Below, one piece after another: positions 33,638 through 46,199 of a DNA stretch of 64,000 nucleotides. Position 1 is the first letter of the stretch. Every line of letters starts with the position of its first letter. This stretch comes from Larix kaempferi. Its lineage: Eukaryota; Streptophyta; Pinopsida; Pinales; Pinaceae. Below the pieces are notes generated by a model. It was not told the DNA's origin, did not search any database, and saw only the letters and a list, made by a program, of their open reading frames with translations. A program made the translations under genes and the position numbers. The stretch spans positions 1 through 64,000 of the forward strand of contig BSBM01000442.1 of assembly GCA_027924585.1 (NCBI GenBank), read 5' to 3'.

Positions 33638-34618
33638 CTACAGTTCATCTAGATAACCCATACCCTGACAATTTAGAAGTCTATCAATATTCATCTTAGC
33701 CGCCCTCAGATTCAGATCATCCTTCACCCTTTTTTCAGTGGCCCAGAGGATAGTGGCCTCTTTAATACGTTTGAGATTGAGTTGAAAGTGTGCGCCCGCA
33801 TGCTCCTGTGACTCCGTAGGTCGATGAACCCACTGATTCTGTACTAATTTAAGAAAATCCTCCTCCTTCAACCAGCTAGGATTGAACTTGAAAGGACTAG
33901 GGGGTTTGTTCCTTCTGCCTCTTAACTCCAGTAGGATGGGGCAGTGGTCAAAAACACCCCCTAATCCAACCCATTGCTTGACAACATCAACCCCCAGAGC
34001 CAACACATCAGCCACCAGAAACCTATCCAGTCTTTTAGCCACCCTTTGATCCCCTGTTCTCTTATTCCTCCAAGTAGGGGTTAACCGGGTTGGTAGTATG
34101 TCAAGTAGATCCTTCTCGGCGAAATATTGCATGAAAAAGTTAGCTAATGGATCCGGAACAGCTCGAGGCCCCCAAACTTCAGAAGACCTTAGAGAAAGGT
34201 TGAGATCCCCACCCAAGATCACATCCCTTCCGGCAAAGAGATCCATACTAAGCAAGGAGTCCCAGAATCCAGCCCTATTTAAATAGGGACCATATATATT
34301 GAGAATCGTTATCATCCTACCAATATCTGCATCCCAAACTTCCAACCCGATACCAGAAGAGATACCCCAAGAGCTATCATATCTGCAGCTCTTCACCTTC
34401 CACCCCGTGGCCGGCCCTCCAGAGCGTCCACGAGCATCCACTCCCACGAACTTCCAACCAGGTAACAAATTTTCCAATACCCTAACAACCTCCACACTTC
34501 CGCCCAATGTTTCTTGCAGTAGTAAAATATCAGGTTGATTTAAATCCACCAACCTCCGAAGTGACGATTTTTTAATGGGACTCGCCAACCCACGACAGTT
34601 GAATGACAAAATTTTCAT
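33638..34618 (-). pseudogene. LINE ORF2 apurinic-like endonuclease domain
   Basis: Starts MKILSFNCRGLASP (ATG at 34616-34618), then PDILLLQETLGG with the catalytic Glu, ILGGDLNLSLR (Asp/Asn pair), TWRNKRTGDQRVAKRLDRFL and a FDHCPILLEL box (His). This is the L1-type endonuclease that nicks target DNA. The start overlaps the ORF1 stop as ATGA. One in-frame TAG (33638-33640) interrupts the passage to RT; without it endonuclease and RT would be a single frame. Confidence 0.93.
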
Positions 34619-35998
34619 ATGAAACCCCCTTCTAGGGTTTTCGCTGCTCTAAGTGCCCATTCAATAGAGGATTGTGTGCCCATTACCAAATCAACTTTTT
34701 CCCAGTCTTGTGCTTTTGACAAATGAGATTTGCGTCCCCGACCTTTCCCCCCAGCACTGGCATACAAATCAGGAAGTCCCCTACCCCTCGATCCATTAGC
34801 AGAGATCACCCTATTTCTAAGAGCATAGAGGATGCTACGTCCCACAGAATTGGGAGAGGGTATAGTGGATACTAAAGAAGGTGTGTATACACAATCCGCT
34901 TCAGGTAACGTACAGGGAGCTACAGGGCATAGTAATACAGAACTGACAGGAGGATGAGACCCAAGACATACCACCCCCAAATCATTAGAGACAACATATA
35001 AAGAAACAGCAGTAGAACTATGGTGAGACTTACCCAGGGGATTTGAGGATGAACCCCAACGAATAATAGTCTGCTCTTGTAGCTTTCTGGAGGCTGCCCG
35101 AGTCAAAGGTGTCGTGGTACCCATAGTAGTCCCCACTACAACCGGCTTCTTGCTACCAATGACATCCAATCCCTCGTTCTCCAATGATGCCTTATGTAGC
35201 CCGGATCCCTACATCCCACACTGTGCCACTGGTACCACCGATACCTGGGCCGCCCCTGTGTCAATACTAGTCGCTTTTCCTGTTTCCCCCACCACCTATG
35301 GAGTCCCCTTCAACTCTGGAACAGAGCAATCATCTGCTGCAGGAACAACCAGCGGTCTACTACCCCTATACGGTAACGTGCAGCCAGCAACCAGGTGTCC
35401 ATGAGCGTGGCAGCGGTGGCACCGAAACGGCACCCCCACGTAGTCCAAGATTTGTGTGAATTCCCCATCCTTCATTTGAATAATGATCTCAGCCGATAGC
35501 CCCTGTCGAAGATCGATTTTGACCAGAATCTTAGCCACCGTATAAATACCTGTCTCAGTATGGGAAAGATCAGAACACACATAGTCGCCAAGGAAATTCC
35601 CAATTGCTGCAAATCGTGATTCATTCCAGAGATGCATGGGGATCCCAAGTAGCTTCACCCAAATAGGTTCTCTGTCAAGTTTTTCAGTTTTGGAATCGAA
35701 GAAAGGTGACCATCATTTCAGCACAATGGGAACGCCCAACATTGTCCAATGGCGGCCTAAAACAGCTTCAACCTCCCCAATATTCGACAAGATAAAGGAG
35801 AACCAACCTTTCGTTAATACCCTAATCTCAGGTGCAATAGCTATCAAGTCCTTCCACTGCTTGGCCGCCCAGCGCTGAAGGAAACCACACCCAAGCCTCT
35901 TACCACGAACATGTCCAACCACTGCGATGTGTGAGAAGTCCTCCGCCTCCTCCATCGAGACATCCACACCCAACACAAGTTTATCCTTCCTCCTCCGT
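34615..35998 (-). pseudogene. LINE ORF1: DUF4283-like domain and CCHC zinc knuckle
   Basis: ORF1 encodes the nucleic-acid-binding protein of the LINE. One frame from about 35998 to the TGA at 34615-34617 shows VVGHVRGKRLGCGFLQRW, KGWFSFILSNIGEVEAVLG (DUF4283-like), PIWVKLLGIPMHLW, and a knuckle with Cys-X2-Cys-X4-His-X4-Cys spacing (CHRCHAHGHLVAGC, about 35378-35421). Three stops break it: TGA at 35713-35715, TAG at 35296-35298 and TAG near 35207. The first could come from CGA and the second from CAG by C-to-T change. Confidence 0.85.
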
Positions 35999-36773
35999 TC
36001 CTTAACCTTTCTGGCAGTATTTTATGTGAAGCAGCCTTTGCAGAAACCCCTGCTCGGGGAAATAGCAGGGATTCATCATCAGGTAGTATTTCTCCAACCC
36101 CAGGAGCCGCCGCTGCAAGTCCACTGGATGAGAAACCCTGTCCACCGCTAGCCTGTCCCTGGTCCTCAACTTCACGAAATTCCACCGAATTAATCAAATT
36201 TCCAACAGAAAAAGAAGCCAGTCTGCCACCCTGTTCCGACCGCCTATTGTCACACCCATCCAGGTTTTCGGGCCTCTCCACACGCAAGGAATCCGAGCTA
36301 ATGGGAAAGTTTGAGTATGACCCCAGTTGGGGTTGTAGCGTCCACCCCAGAAGGCCAGCCAGGTCGGGCCTATCCCTAATGCCGGCAGATGACCGAAAGG
36401 TCTCCAATTCTGCCTCTAAACCCTCCAGCCCTAGAGATATGACCGGCGAAGTGACTCTGGCAGATGTCGGTGGAGTGATGAGGTGCCCATCCAATTCCAT
36501 TTCTCCCTTGGGCACAGGGAGAACCCCTGTCCCCCCCGCCGGACAAGAATGGTCCAGATAATGCCCCCGACCCATACTCTGCATGATTGAAAGCTCCAAG
36601 ATCGAAAATCCCCCTCTCGCAATCACCATCCGAGGTGTAGTCCACCTCCTGCTCATATCCACTCTCCATTCCACCCCAGTTGTCCCCTCGCGACAGTCAA
36701 TGCCAATCCCAGAATGAACAATCAGCCAAAATGCAGGATGGCAACCCCAGATAGGGCCCAATCCCCTATCCAA
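35999..36773 (-). pseudogene. LINE ORF1 N-terminal part, frameshifted
   Basis: An open frame rich in Gly, Ser and charged residues, typical of the disordered N-terminus of plant LINE ORF1, with no recognisable domain. It is one frame off the DUF4283 part, so an indel lies near 36000. The true ORF1 start could be at 36773 or further upstream. Confidence 0.6.
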
Positions 36774-37079
36774 CGTTCAAAGTTGCAGCAAATAGTTTAG
36801 AAGCCCAGAATACCAGTCCTTCCTCGCCCAAACTCTGCACACTCATCCGCAAGACACCAGGGTTTCATGGAGCCCCCATATTCTCTTTCCAGTTCGTATA
36901 CAAGATCCACCAGCCAGCCCGTCAAAACCACACCGCATCAAGAGTCAAAAATCAACTGGTCCAGCCGTGTCACAGAAGCACTGAGTCGATCCTCCAATGT
37001 GTGGCCCAGCTTGCCAGTCCGCCATCGCCCATATCTGCCCTCACAACTGCAACAAACCAGGGTTTTCTTGGAGCTCATT
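36774..37079 (-). other. LINE 5' UTR or extreme ORF1 5' end
   Basis: G-rich on the element strand; the element starts at about 37079 with AAATGAGCTCCAAG. No internal promoter motif can be identified with confidence. Confidence 0.5.
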
Positions 37080-37083
37080 TTCT

Positions 37084-37400
37084 ATAAGCGTTTGCAGTTT
37101 CATTAACAGTGGACAAGTGGAGCATATATAGATTTGAGGTTGAAAAACATGAAGTTACATAACATGGTGTGTTTTGCTATAATTTAGTCCAAGGCATCAG
37201 GTTCGACAATATGAGCCTAGAACCACACCTACCGAGTCATTACACACAGTATGGAAAAAGGAAATCACACCAAGAAGATTTAAATTTTTAGAGCGCGTAC
37301 ATTAGTAGCACGCATGCACAAAAAGTGTGCACGCAATATTAGCGTGCACACACTATTAGTGCGCGCGCTAATGTTACATATTTGTTTCACTCTCCTTCTA
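37084..37400. other. Spacer of unit 2 between LINE and CT satellite
   Basis: Collinear with 5523-5850 of unit 1, including the alternating TGCACAC/ATTAG module at about 37310-37370. No gene. Confidence 0.75.
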
Positions 37401-37995
37401 GCGATATCTCCCTTTCTTAATACAATCCCATGCCCCCTCCCTTTTTATAAACCCACCACCCTCTCTCTCTCAAACACCCATATATCCCCTTACCATAAAT
37501 CATAAGCCCTTGATTAAAAATATGTACCATAAATCCCAATCCACCCATCTCTCTATTACCCTAAGCCCTAACCCCCTCCTTTCTCTATTTCTCTAACGCC
37601 CTACCATTAACATTTCCCCCTCTCACTTAGTCCTACCACTAACCATCACCCCCCCCATCTCTCTCTCTCTCTCTCCCTCTCCCTCTCTCTCTCTCTCTAA
37701 ACCTCAAAACCCTAATCTCTCTCTATATCTCCTTCCCCAAACCCCACTCTCCACCATCATATCCCCACACCTCTCTCTCTTTCTCTCTCTCTCACCTACC
37801 ACAAACCATCTCTCCATCCCTCTCACTCTATCTATATCCCTCATCACCTACTCCCCCACTACCCATTAACCACCCACACTCTCTCTTCATTTTGGTCTCT
37901 CACCTACTCCTACCACTAACCACCTCCTCTCTATCTCTCTCTCTCTAAACCCATAACACCTAATTTCTGTCTTTAAACCACTAACCACCTCCCCA

Positions 37996-38028
<33 letters not shown>

Positions 38029-38671
38029 ATTCCTAACCCTTTCTCTTTTTCTCAATATCTCTCTCTATCTCTCTCTTCATAACCCACAATATCCCTCTCT
38101 CTATATCTCTCTAAATCCCTAACCCCCAACCTCTCTCTCTCTCTCAACCCCTAAGCTACAATATCACTCTCTCTCTCTCAACCCCTTCAATAATTCACAC
38201 CCTCTCTCTCTCTCTAAACCTGTAACCCCCAATATATCTCTCTCTCTAAACCCATAACCCCCAATATATCTCTCTCTCTAAACCCATAACCCCCAATATC
38301 TCTCTCTCTCTAAACCCCTAAGCATTAATATCTCTCTCTCTCTAAATCCACAACCCCCAACCTTTTTCTTTCTTTCTCTCTCTAAACCCTTAACTTCAAA
38401 TCCATAAGACCCTCATCATGGAATCCAAAACTTAATAGTAGATATTGGTTAGCTTTTGCATATTTTCCTTCAATATTTCACACTCTTTCAGATTTGATAG
38501 TCTCCCCTTCTCTCACTCTAAACCTAGAAAACCCCATTATCACTCTCCCTCAACCCCTAATGGGCATCTAAAACTTCATAGTACATATTGGTCAGATTCT
38601 GCATATTTTCCTTCAAGAATTCACACTCTCATATCCGATGTACTCTCTCTATCTCCCTCAACCCCTAACCC

Positions 38672-38706
<35 letters not shown>

Positions 38707-39433
38707 GTAATCCCCTAAGCCACAATCTCTCTATCTCTCTACCTAAACCCTCAAACCCCAATCTCACTCTTTATCTATTTGGAAACCCCTAACCCCTAAT
38801 CCATCTCTCTCTCTCTCTCTCTCCAAACCCTTAACCCTCAATCTCTCTCTCTCTCCAAGCACCTAACCACCAATCACTCTCTCTCTATAAACCCTTGACT
38901 GCAAATGCTCTCTCTCTCTCTCTCTCCAACCCAAAACCGTCTCTCTCTAAGCCACAATCTCCCTCTCCCTCTCTCTAAACCAATAACCCCCAATCTCTAT
39001 CTTTCTCTATCTATAAACCCCTAACCCCCAATATCTCTATCTCTCTCTTTAAATATCTAATCTCCAATCTCTCTCTCTCTCTCTCTCTAAACCCCTAAAA
39101 CCCAATATCTCTATCTCTATAAATCCCTAACCTCCAATCTCTCTCTCTCTAAACTCCTAACCCCCAATATCTATGTCTTTATAAATCCCTAACCTCCAAT
39201 CTCTCTCTTTCTCAATTTTTCTCTCTCTCTATCTCCCTAACCCACAATCCCCCTCTCTCTAGATCTCTTTAAACCCCTAACCCCCAACCTCTCTCTCTCT
39301 CTCAAGCCCTAACCCTCTCTCTCTTTCTCAATCTTTCTCTCTCTTTATCTCCCTAACCCAGAATATCCCACTCTCTAGATCTCTCTAAACCTGTAAACCC
39401 CAACCTCTCTCTCTCTCTCTCAACCCCTGAGCC

Positions 39434-39472
<39 letters not shown>

Positions 39473-39967
39473 AACCCACAATCTCCGACTCTCTAGATAT
39501 CTCTAAACCCATAACCCCTAACCTCTCTCTCTCTTAATCGCTAAGCCAAAATCTCTCTCTCTCTCTCTCAATCGCTAAGCCAAAATCTCTCTCTTTCTCA
39601 ATCTCTAAACCCTTAACCCCCAATATCTCTCACTATATAAATCCCTAACCTCCAATCTCTCTCTCTCTCTCTCTCTCTCTAAACCTCTAACCCTTTTCCT
39701 CTTTCTCAATCTTTCAGTCTCTCTCTCTCTCAACCCCTAATCCATAATATCTCTCTCTCTCTCTTTCTCAATATTTATCTCTCTATCTCCATAACCCACA
39801 ATCTATCACTCTCTAGATATTGTTTAGCTTACGATTAATCATCTAGATATTGGTTAGATTCTACATATTTTCCTTCAAGACTTCATACTCTTTCACATCC
39901 GATTTAATATATCTATCTCCCTCAATGCCTGAATCCTAGTCTATCTCACTCTCTAAAACCCTAACCC

Positions 39968-40005
<38 letters not shown>

Positions 40006-40631
40006 AATTCCTAACCCTTGATATCTCTCTCCCTCCCTCTCTCTATAACCCTAACTCCCAATATCTCTCTATCTTTTTCTCTCTCTAAACCACTAACCCC
40101 CAATCCATCAGACCCTTTCACGTTTGAAACTCTCTCTCTCTCTCTATCTATCTATCTCTATCTCTCCCTCTCTCTCTCTCTCTCTCTCTATGTCTGTCTC
40201 TCTTTGTCGCTCTCTTCCGGGCATCCAAAACTTAATAGTAGATATTGGTCAGCTTATGCATCTTTTCCTTCAAGACATCACACTCTTTCGCCTCCGATAC
40301 TCTCCCTCTCTCTCACTCTAAACCCATAAACTCCAATATTGCTATCTCTAAACCCCTAAAAGGAATCCAAAAATTCATAGTATATATTGGTCAGGTTCTA
40401 CATCTTTTCCTTCAACACTTCACACTCTTTCACATCCGATTTACTCTGTCTATCTCCTTCAACCACTAATCCCCAGTCTCTCTCTTTCTCTCTCTCCCTC
40501 TCTAAACCCCTAAGCCACAATCTATCTCTCTCTCTCACCCTAAACCATTAACCCCCAATCTCTCTCTCTCTAAACCCATAACCCTCAATATCTCTCTCTA
40601 ATCCCCTAACACTCAATCTATCTCTATATAT
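37400..40631. repeat. CT-rich composite satellite with CCCTAA-like spacers (unit 2, first part)
   Basis: Same composition as 5870-8470: (CT)n tracts with AAACCCCTAACCCCCAAT spacers and dispersed copies of the GGCATCCAAAA unit. It is longer than in unit 1, so copy number has changed since the duplication. Interrupted at 40632 by copia C. Confidence 0.88.
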
Positions 40632-41269
40632 TGTTGATGTATATGTAACTTCAGAATGTATTTCACAAATATGTATATTGTATTCCTATAGAGATGGTAT
40701 TATTCCTCTATAAGGAAGTGTCGTCATTTATATTGTAAGTGTCGTAACTTATACTTGATGGGTTATTAGACCACCTTGTTTGGGGTCGGCCCTGTATAAG
40801 TCATGTGGGTCAAAGGGTTATTAGACCAACCTATTGGGGGTCGGCCATGTGGGTCAAAGGGTTATTAGATCACCCTATTGGGGGTCGGCCCAGTCATCAT
40901 TATGTTATGTGGTTAAGTTCGAGCCTACATGAGTTAGGTAAAAAGGCAAGTCAAGTCAAGTATAAATAGAGTGCGGGAGGCACTCTATTTACACACTCAC
41001 TTCTCACACATGCACTCAAGGAGGAGTGGCGCGCTTATGGAGGAGGAGGATCTGCTCCTAGGTTGGGTCTATCTCTTATGGTTGGTTGTATCATTGCTCT
41101 ATCTATCTCTGAGGAAGTTATTGGGGTTTTTCACCTTTATGGTTTTCCCCAAGTAAATCTTTGTGTCTCTTGTGTGCTTGCATGATTGATATGCTGTAGA
41201 TATGCTGTACATGTTGTTCTCTCAGTTAAGATCCTAGATCAGATTGAAGTAAATTCTGAAAATTTAACA
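40632..41269 (+). repeat. 5' LTR of copia C
   Basis: 638 bp, TG...CA, TATA box and hairpin at 40961-40990, three copies of the ~44-bp GGGTTATTAGA unit (40755-40890). Confidence 0.94.
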
Positions 41270-41281
41270 TGGTATCAGAGC
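41270..41281 (+). other. Primer binding site of copia C
   Basis: TGGTATCAGAGC, perfect match to the complement of the tRNA-iMet 3' end. Confidence 0.95.
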
Positions 41282-43590
41282 TAGCCTGAAAGAAGGCATG
41301 ATATGGCATGTATGACACTTGTTGCACTTACGATGCTAGGGCTTGATATAGAAAAAACCAGTCATCGTAGCACTTTCGCTATAAATCCGTTTTGGCGAAT
41401 TTTTCGGATCTGAAATTTTTACAGGACGAATATTAAATCTCCAGGTACCTTGGGTCCAAAGGACAACCTCTAATTCGTTGTACTTTGTGATTTATGATCT
41501 GTGCAATATAGGGTTTCTGCCTCTTCCAGATCTGAGTTAAAATCAGGTGACCTTGGGAAAAAGGTCATAACTTGGGATAGGAAGCTCCAAATGAAATTTC
41601 GTAAAAAGTGACAGGTATTACATAGACTGTAATATCTCAAAAAACTTTTTCAGAGGCCGAAGGTGAACCAGTGACACGTGGCACGCCATACAAGTTCGCT
41701 CTCCTGTATTATCCCATAAACAGGTCACGTTGAGACACTTGGTATAACACTCTCTCAGAGAATCCAATTGAGGTCAGACCTGTCAGGATGGAAATATAAT
41801 AGGCCGAGCTATCGCAGGAAATATTTTCAGAGGCCGAAGTTGAAACAGTGACACATGGCACGCCATACAAGTTCGCTCTCCTGTATTATCCCAAAACAGG
41901 TCATGTTGCGACATTTGGCATAACTCTCTCTCAGAAAATCCAATTGAGGTCAGACCTATCAGGATGGAAAGCTAACAGGTCAGGCTATCTCAGGAAACTT
42001 TTTTAGACCCTGTGGATCAAATATTTTGGAGTTACACCAGAAACAATCAGGTACATATTTCTGTCAAAACAGAATTATTTTTTGGTACCTTCATTCATGG
42101 CTTCCGAAATTTAGGGCTTTGGAAAAAGTTGGAATTTTTGTAATCAGAGACCACGGCTGAATGCTACTCATCAAAATAAAAATTTAGAGACCAAGATCAG
42201 AATTTTTGGTTGGGAAGAAGGTCGGGCTTGATCAGACCCTAGTTCGGGACTTTGATCAGGAAAGTGGAAAATTAGGGCTTCTGTAAAAATGGGAATTTTT
42301 GAAATCTGTGACCACGGCTGGAAGCTCCTCAGAAAAATAGAAGCTTAGAGATTTGGATCAAAATTTTTGATTGGGTAGAAGAGTGGGATTCATCAAACCC
42401 CAGTTCAGGGTCACGTCTAGTGAATCCGAAAGTTTCAAAGGAAAAATTGAGGAGTGAAACTTTGCAGTTTTCAAATTCTAAATATACCAGTTTGATCAAC
42501 TCATCAAGGCGCATATTTCTATCCTTTCAGAAGTTTAAAATTCAAAGTTTGAATTTTTGGGGTTTCTCTGACAAACCCATATCCAGCTCCAGGTCTAGTT
42601 CTTGCAAATCAAGTGGATTGGGTTAATCCTAGAAGAAGATGGATTGGTCACCTGCATAAGTGAAGAAGTTCTTGTCTCAGAGGGAGATGAGGATAAGGCC
42701 TTACATAAGAAGATTACAAGCGATCTCGACAGGTATGACTCATCGAGGTATGTTTCAATATTTGTCCATGATTAAGTTTATGGTATGTTTGTCTTCATGT
42801 TATTACGGTTAGTACATTTTTGATTTTAGATTTGTCGTATAACCTTAATAAAATTATGAATGCATGATAGAAGATATTCACTGGTTAGGGTGTTGACACT
42901 TATGATTGTACTAATGCATTATGGTGTTGTATGAGGTTTATGTTGTCTACTAACATGAAAGGTACACCAAGAAAGACAAATCATGTTCTGGTCCAAGAAC
43001 ATATGATCATGATAACATGAGGACAAAGATTCATCCATTGTCATGGATCTCATACAAGATCCATTTACGAGGTATGTATAACTTGTTTATACAATGGTTA
43101 ACTTATGAGACATGCAGGTTACTAGCACAAGTCACTGAAGAGAAACAAAAGACATTATACGGGTATGTTAGACATAAATAGCTAGCATGCTAATCCAGGT
43201 ATGTTTTTCCTATATCAACCTAGAATCCTACCTTGTGTTAGGATCTTATACTGTTGTTGATAATGATTATTCCTGAAGAGTCATAGGTTTGAATAATCAT
43301 GGTTTTATGCATATTATATCTCTTATCTTGATTGATGATTGAACTAACCTGAAGAGTCATAGGTTTGAGTAATTACAGGTTTAGACATGTTATGTTTCTT
43401 ATGATTTGACTAACCATAAGAATCCTACATAAACCTTGAATGCTAATGCTTATTATTTCTGTTTGAAATGATCATGACTATACATGCTTGAGATTATTGT
43501 GTTTTAATAGTATACTAATGAATGTATGATTTTACATGAGATCACAAGGATAACACATTCATGATACTAATAAGCATGCATAGGGACCAA
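41282..43590 (+). other. Long non-coding leader of copia C
   Basis: Closely follows the copia B leader, including the 177-bp duplication (about 41650-41990) and AG/GTATG motifs. One of the ~95-bp units (27060-27300 in B) is missing. No gag or protease recognised. Confidence 0.6.
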
Positions 43591-43805
43591 GGATGAATAT
43601 GAGTTCAAGAACAGGTAATCCAGAAAGCAAAGATCAAGAGGGAGTACATTCTAGTGGTTTATGCAAGGATGCATATATTCAGAGGGAGTTGTCCATCTCT
43701 CTACATTCCACAACAGAAAGGTGTAGAAGAAGCTACTTCAGATTAGGACTCCAGCAGCTCCTGCAAGGAAGTCAAGACTCAGAGGGAGTCCACCCAACGA
43801 ACAAA
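43591..43805 (+). pseudogene. Copia C integrase vestige
   Basis: LCKDAYIQREL is the only clear match to the integrase core; the rest is deleted or frameshifted as in copia B. Confidence 0.55.
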
Positions 43806-44332
43806 CAAAGATAAGTATTTTAATTATCATTTCTTACATATTTGTTTGTTTAATTAAAATTGTTCAATGATGTATATGCTCATGGTCTTAGACTTAGGAT
43901 ATGTATTGTGCATATTAGAATAATTACATTAATGAACAGTATACTACTAATATGAATGGGTAAGTAGCCTATGGCACTGTACAACATTCCATTGCTACTT
44001 ATCTAGAATGAAACCTCTTTGCTGACATGTTTGGAGTTGTGCACACTCTTAACAATGTTCTGGTAGAGATTGGAAGGCATCTAGAAAGTTACGGGATATG
44101 GATAAATGTTGTATTGAAGCATTGGCTAAGATAATTGCATGATTGTATGACATATTTATTTATGTATAAGAATTTGTTCTGAAAACTATGAGATGTTTTC
44201 TAATCATGCAATTTAACTTGTTGTGTAGGAAAGATCGTATGCCATCTCCTACAAAAGAAGAACTACAACATTTGTTCAGCAACAAATTTATTTATTGAAG
44301 ATATTGAAGTTCCCAGGATTTGGGATGAAGAA

Positions 44333-44521
44333 ATGGAATGCCATGATCCGTCGATCATGAAGAATGATGTTTGGGATGTAGTCCCAAGACGTAAAGGGAA
44401 GTTTGTTATGACTTCCAAATGGAACTATCAGATCAAGCATGTTGCAGATGGCAGCATTGAGAAATATAAAAGTGATGAAATAGAAGATGTACCAGATGGA
44501 TCTCAAGACAGTATGGTGTAG
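44333..44521 (+). pseudogene. Copia C reverse transcriptase, N-terminal remnant
   Basis: NDVWDVVPRRKGKFVMTSKW and YQIKHVADGSIEKYK, then the same out-of-frame junction as copia B, ending at TAG 44519-44521. Confidence 0.82.
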
Positions 44522-44529
44522 TCATATAT

Positions 44530-45617
44530 GTGTGCAGAACTTGGTATGGTAGGATAGAAAGCTTTCTATCCAGTTTGGGCGTTACCAAGAGTAAAGCAGA
44601 TTCCAACCTTTTCTACAAGGTTGAAGAAGGCAATCCAGTGATACTACTTTTGTATGCAGATAACCTGTTTGTTACAGGTAAAGATAGATTGATTGCCGAC
44701 ACGCAGCGGAAGCTTTCTACCAAGTTCGAGATGAAGAACTTGGGGATGATGCACTATTTTTTTTTGGCATGGAGGTGTGGCAGAGTGCATATGGAATCTT
44801 CCTTGGACAAGGGAAGTATGTAGTAGAGATCCTGAAGAGGTTCGGGATGATGGACTGCAAGGATATGGCCACACCTATGGCATCGAATTTGAAGCTTCTA
44901 TGTGATGCTTCATTTGAGCCGGTTGATGTCTCTTTGTATCATCAGATGATTGGATCCTTGATGTACCTGACGAACACGAGACCAGACATTTGCTTTGCTG
45001 TGAACATATTGAGCCAGTTCCTGACGGATCCGAGGAGTGTTCACCTGGTTGCTGTAAAGGATGTTCTGAGGTACCTGAAGGGTACAGTGGATTATGGGCT
45101 CAGGTATGAGGAGAATCAAAAGTTTAACCTGTAGGGTTATGTTTATTCAGATTGGGCTGGCAGTGCTGCAGATAGGAAGAGCACATCTGGGTGTTGCTTC
45201 AGTATGGGATCAGGTGTGATCTCTTGGTTTAGCATGAAGAAGTCCTGTGTAGCACTGAGTATAGCTGGGGCAAAGTATGTTGCAGCCTGTTCATCTAGTT
45301 GTGAGACAGTATGGCTACGGAAGCTACTGTCTGGGTTATTTGATCTCCCATTGGAGGCTACTGGTATCTTCTATGATAACCAGAGTTGTGTGAAGCTGTC
45401 CGAGAACCCAGTGTTTCATGACAGGTCGAAACACATAGAGATCAAATATCACTATATCAGGGATATGGTGCAGAGAGGAGTTGTGAAGCTCCTATATGTT
45501 GCGACAGACGAGCAGATTGTAGATGTGCTAACAAAGTTGCTAGCCAGAGTGAAGTTCGAGTACTTCAGAGAGAGGCTTGGCGTTCTTCAGATCGAGGACA
45601 CTTCGAGGAAGAAGTGA
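44530..45617 (+). pseudogene. Copia C RT C-terminus and RNase H
   Basis: RT: CRTWYGRIESFLSSLGVT, then LLLYADNLFVTG, where the second catalytic Asp of YVDD is Asn. A frameshift near 44765 (a T run) separates it from GIFLGQGKYVVEILKRFGM and YHQMIGSLMYLTNTRPDI. TAG at 45132-45134 comes just before the RNase H start, which reads GYVYSDWAG with the first Asp changed to Tyr. The rest (ISWFSMKKSCVALS, NQSCVKLSENPVFHDR, EIKYHYIRDMVQRGVVKLL, DVLTKLLARVKF) runs to the pol stop at 45615-45617. RT and RNase H are both inactive. Confidence 0.9.
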
Positions 45618-45729
45618 TGGACACATTTGCTGAATCCATTCTAAGAATGTTGGAAGGAGGATCCTTCACATGGCTGTGGATGTAAGCACTGGATAATGGG
45701 CATCACGATGATGTTCTAGTTTCTGCTGG

Positions 45730-46180
45730 ATATGATCAATTGGATCATTGTTATGTATGTATGTACGCATCATGTTGGATGCTGGATATGATCAGTTGGA
45801 TCATTTTTATGTATGTATGTATGCATCATGTTGGATGCTTGGACCATGTATCTGTATATGTATCAGGTGGATCATGTATGGTGATATGTATCATGTACCA
45901 GGTAGATACTTGGTATGCATCAGGTGGATGCATTGATGATCAGGTGGATCATGTATGATGATATGTATCAGGTAGATACTTGGTATGCATCAGGTGGATG
46001 CATTGATGATCAGGATGATCATGGATGATGAGCTTCAGGATGTTGCAGTGATGATCAGGATGATCATGGATGATGAGCTTCAGGATGTTGCTCCAGATGA
46101 CATGCAGCAGGACGTTGCAGTGATGATGATCAGGACGATCATGAGAACATCAGGATGATGTATGGTGAGTATCAGGTTGA
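45730..46180 (+). repeat. GATCA-rich and 72-bp-type repeats, copia C
   Basis: Same short-repeat tract as in copia B but with only about two 72-bp-type units (GAGCTTCAGGATGTTGC at about 46030 and 46076). Confidence 0.8.
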
Positions 46181-46199
46181 TACTCTATGGCTGTGGATC

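Larger units (their letters stand above)
22961..37079 (-). mobile_element. L1-type LINE, near full length, split by copia B
   Basis: A minus-strand non-LTR retrotransposon whose 3' end is a T run on the plus strand (22961-22968). Flanking TTCT occurs on both sides (22957-22960 and 37080-37083), and unit 1 has the empty site TTCT (5519-5522). Without copia B it is about 7.0 kb. Order on the element strand: 5' UTR, ORF1 with DUF4283-like domain and zinc knuckle, ORF2 with endonuclease, RT, zinc-binding region and RNase H, then a 3' UTR. This arrangement is known from plant L1 elements. Several stops and frameshifts show it is dead. Confidence 0.93.
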
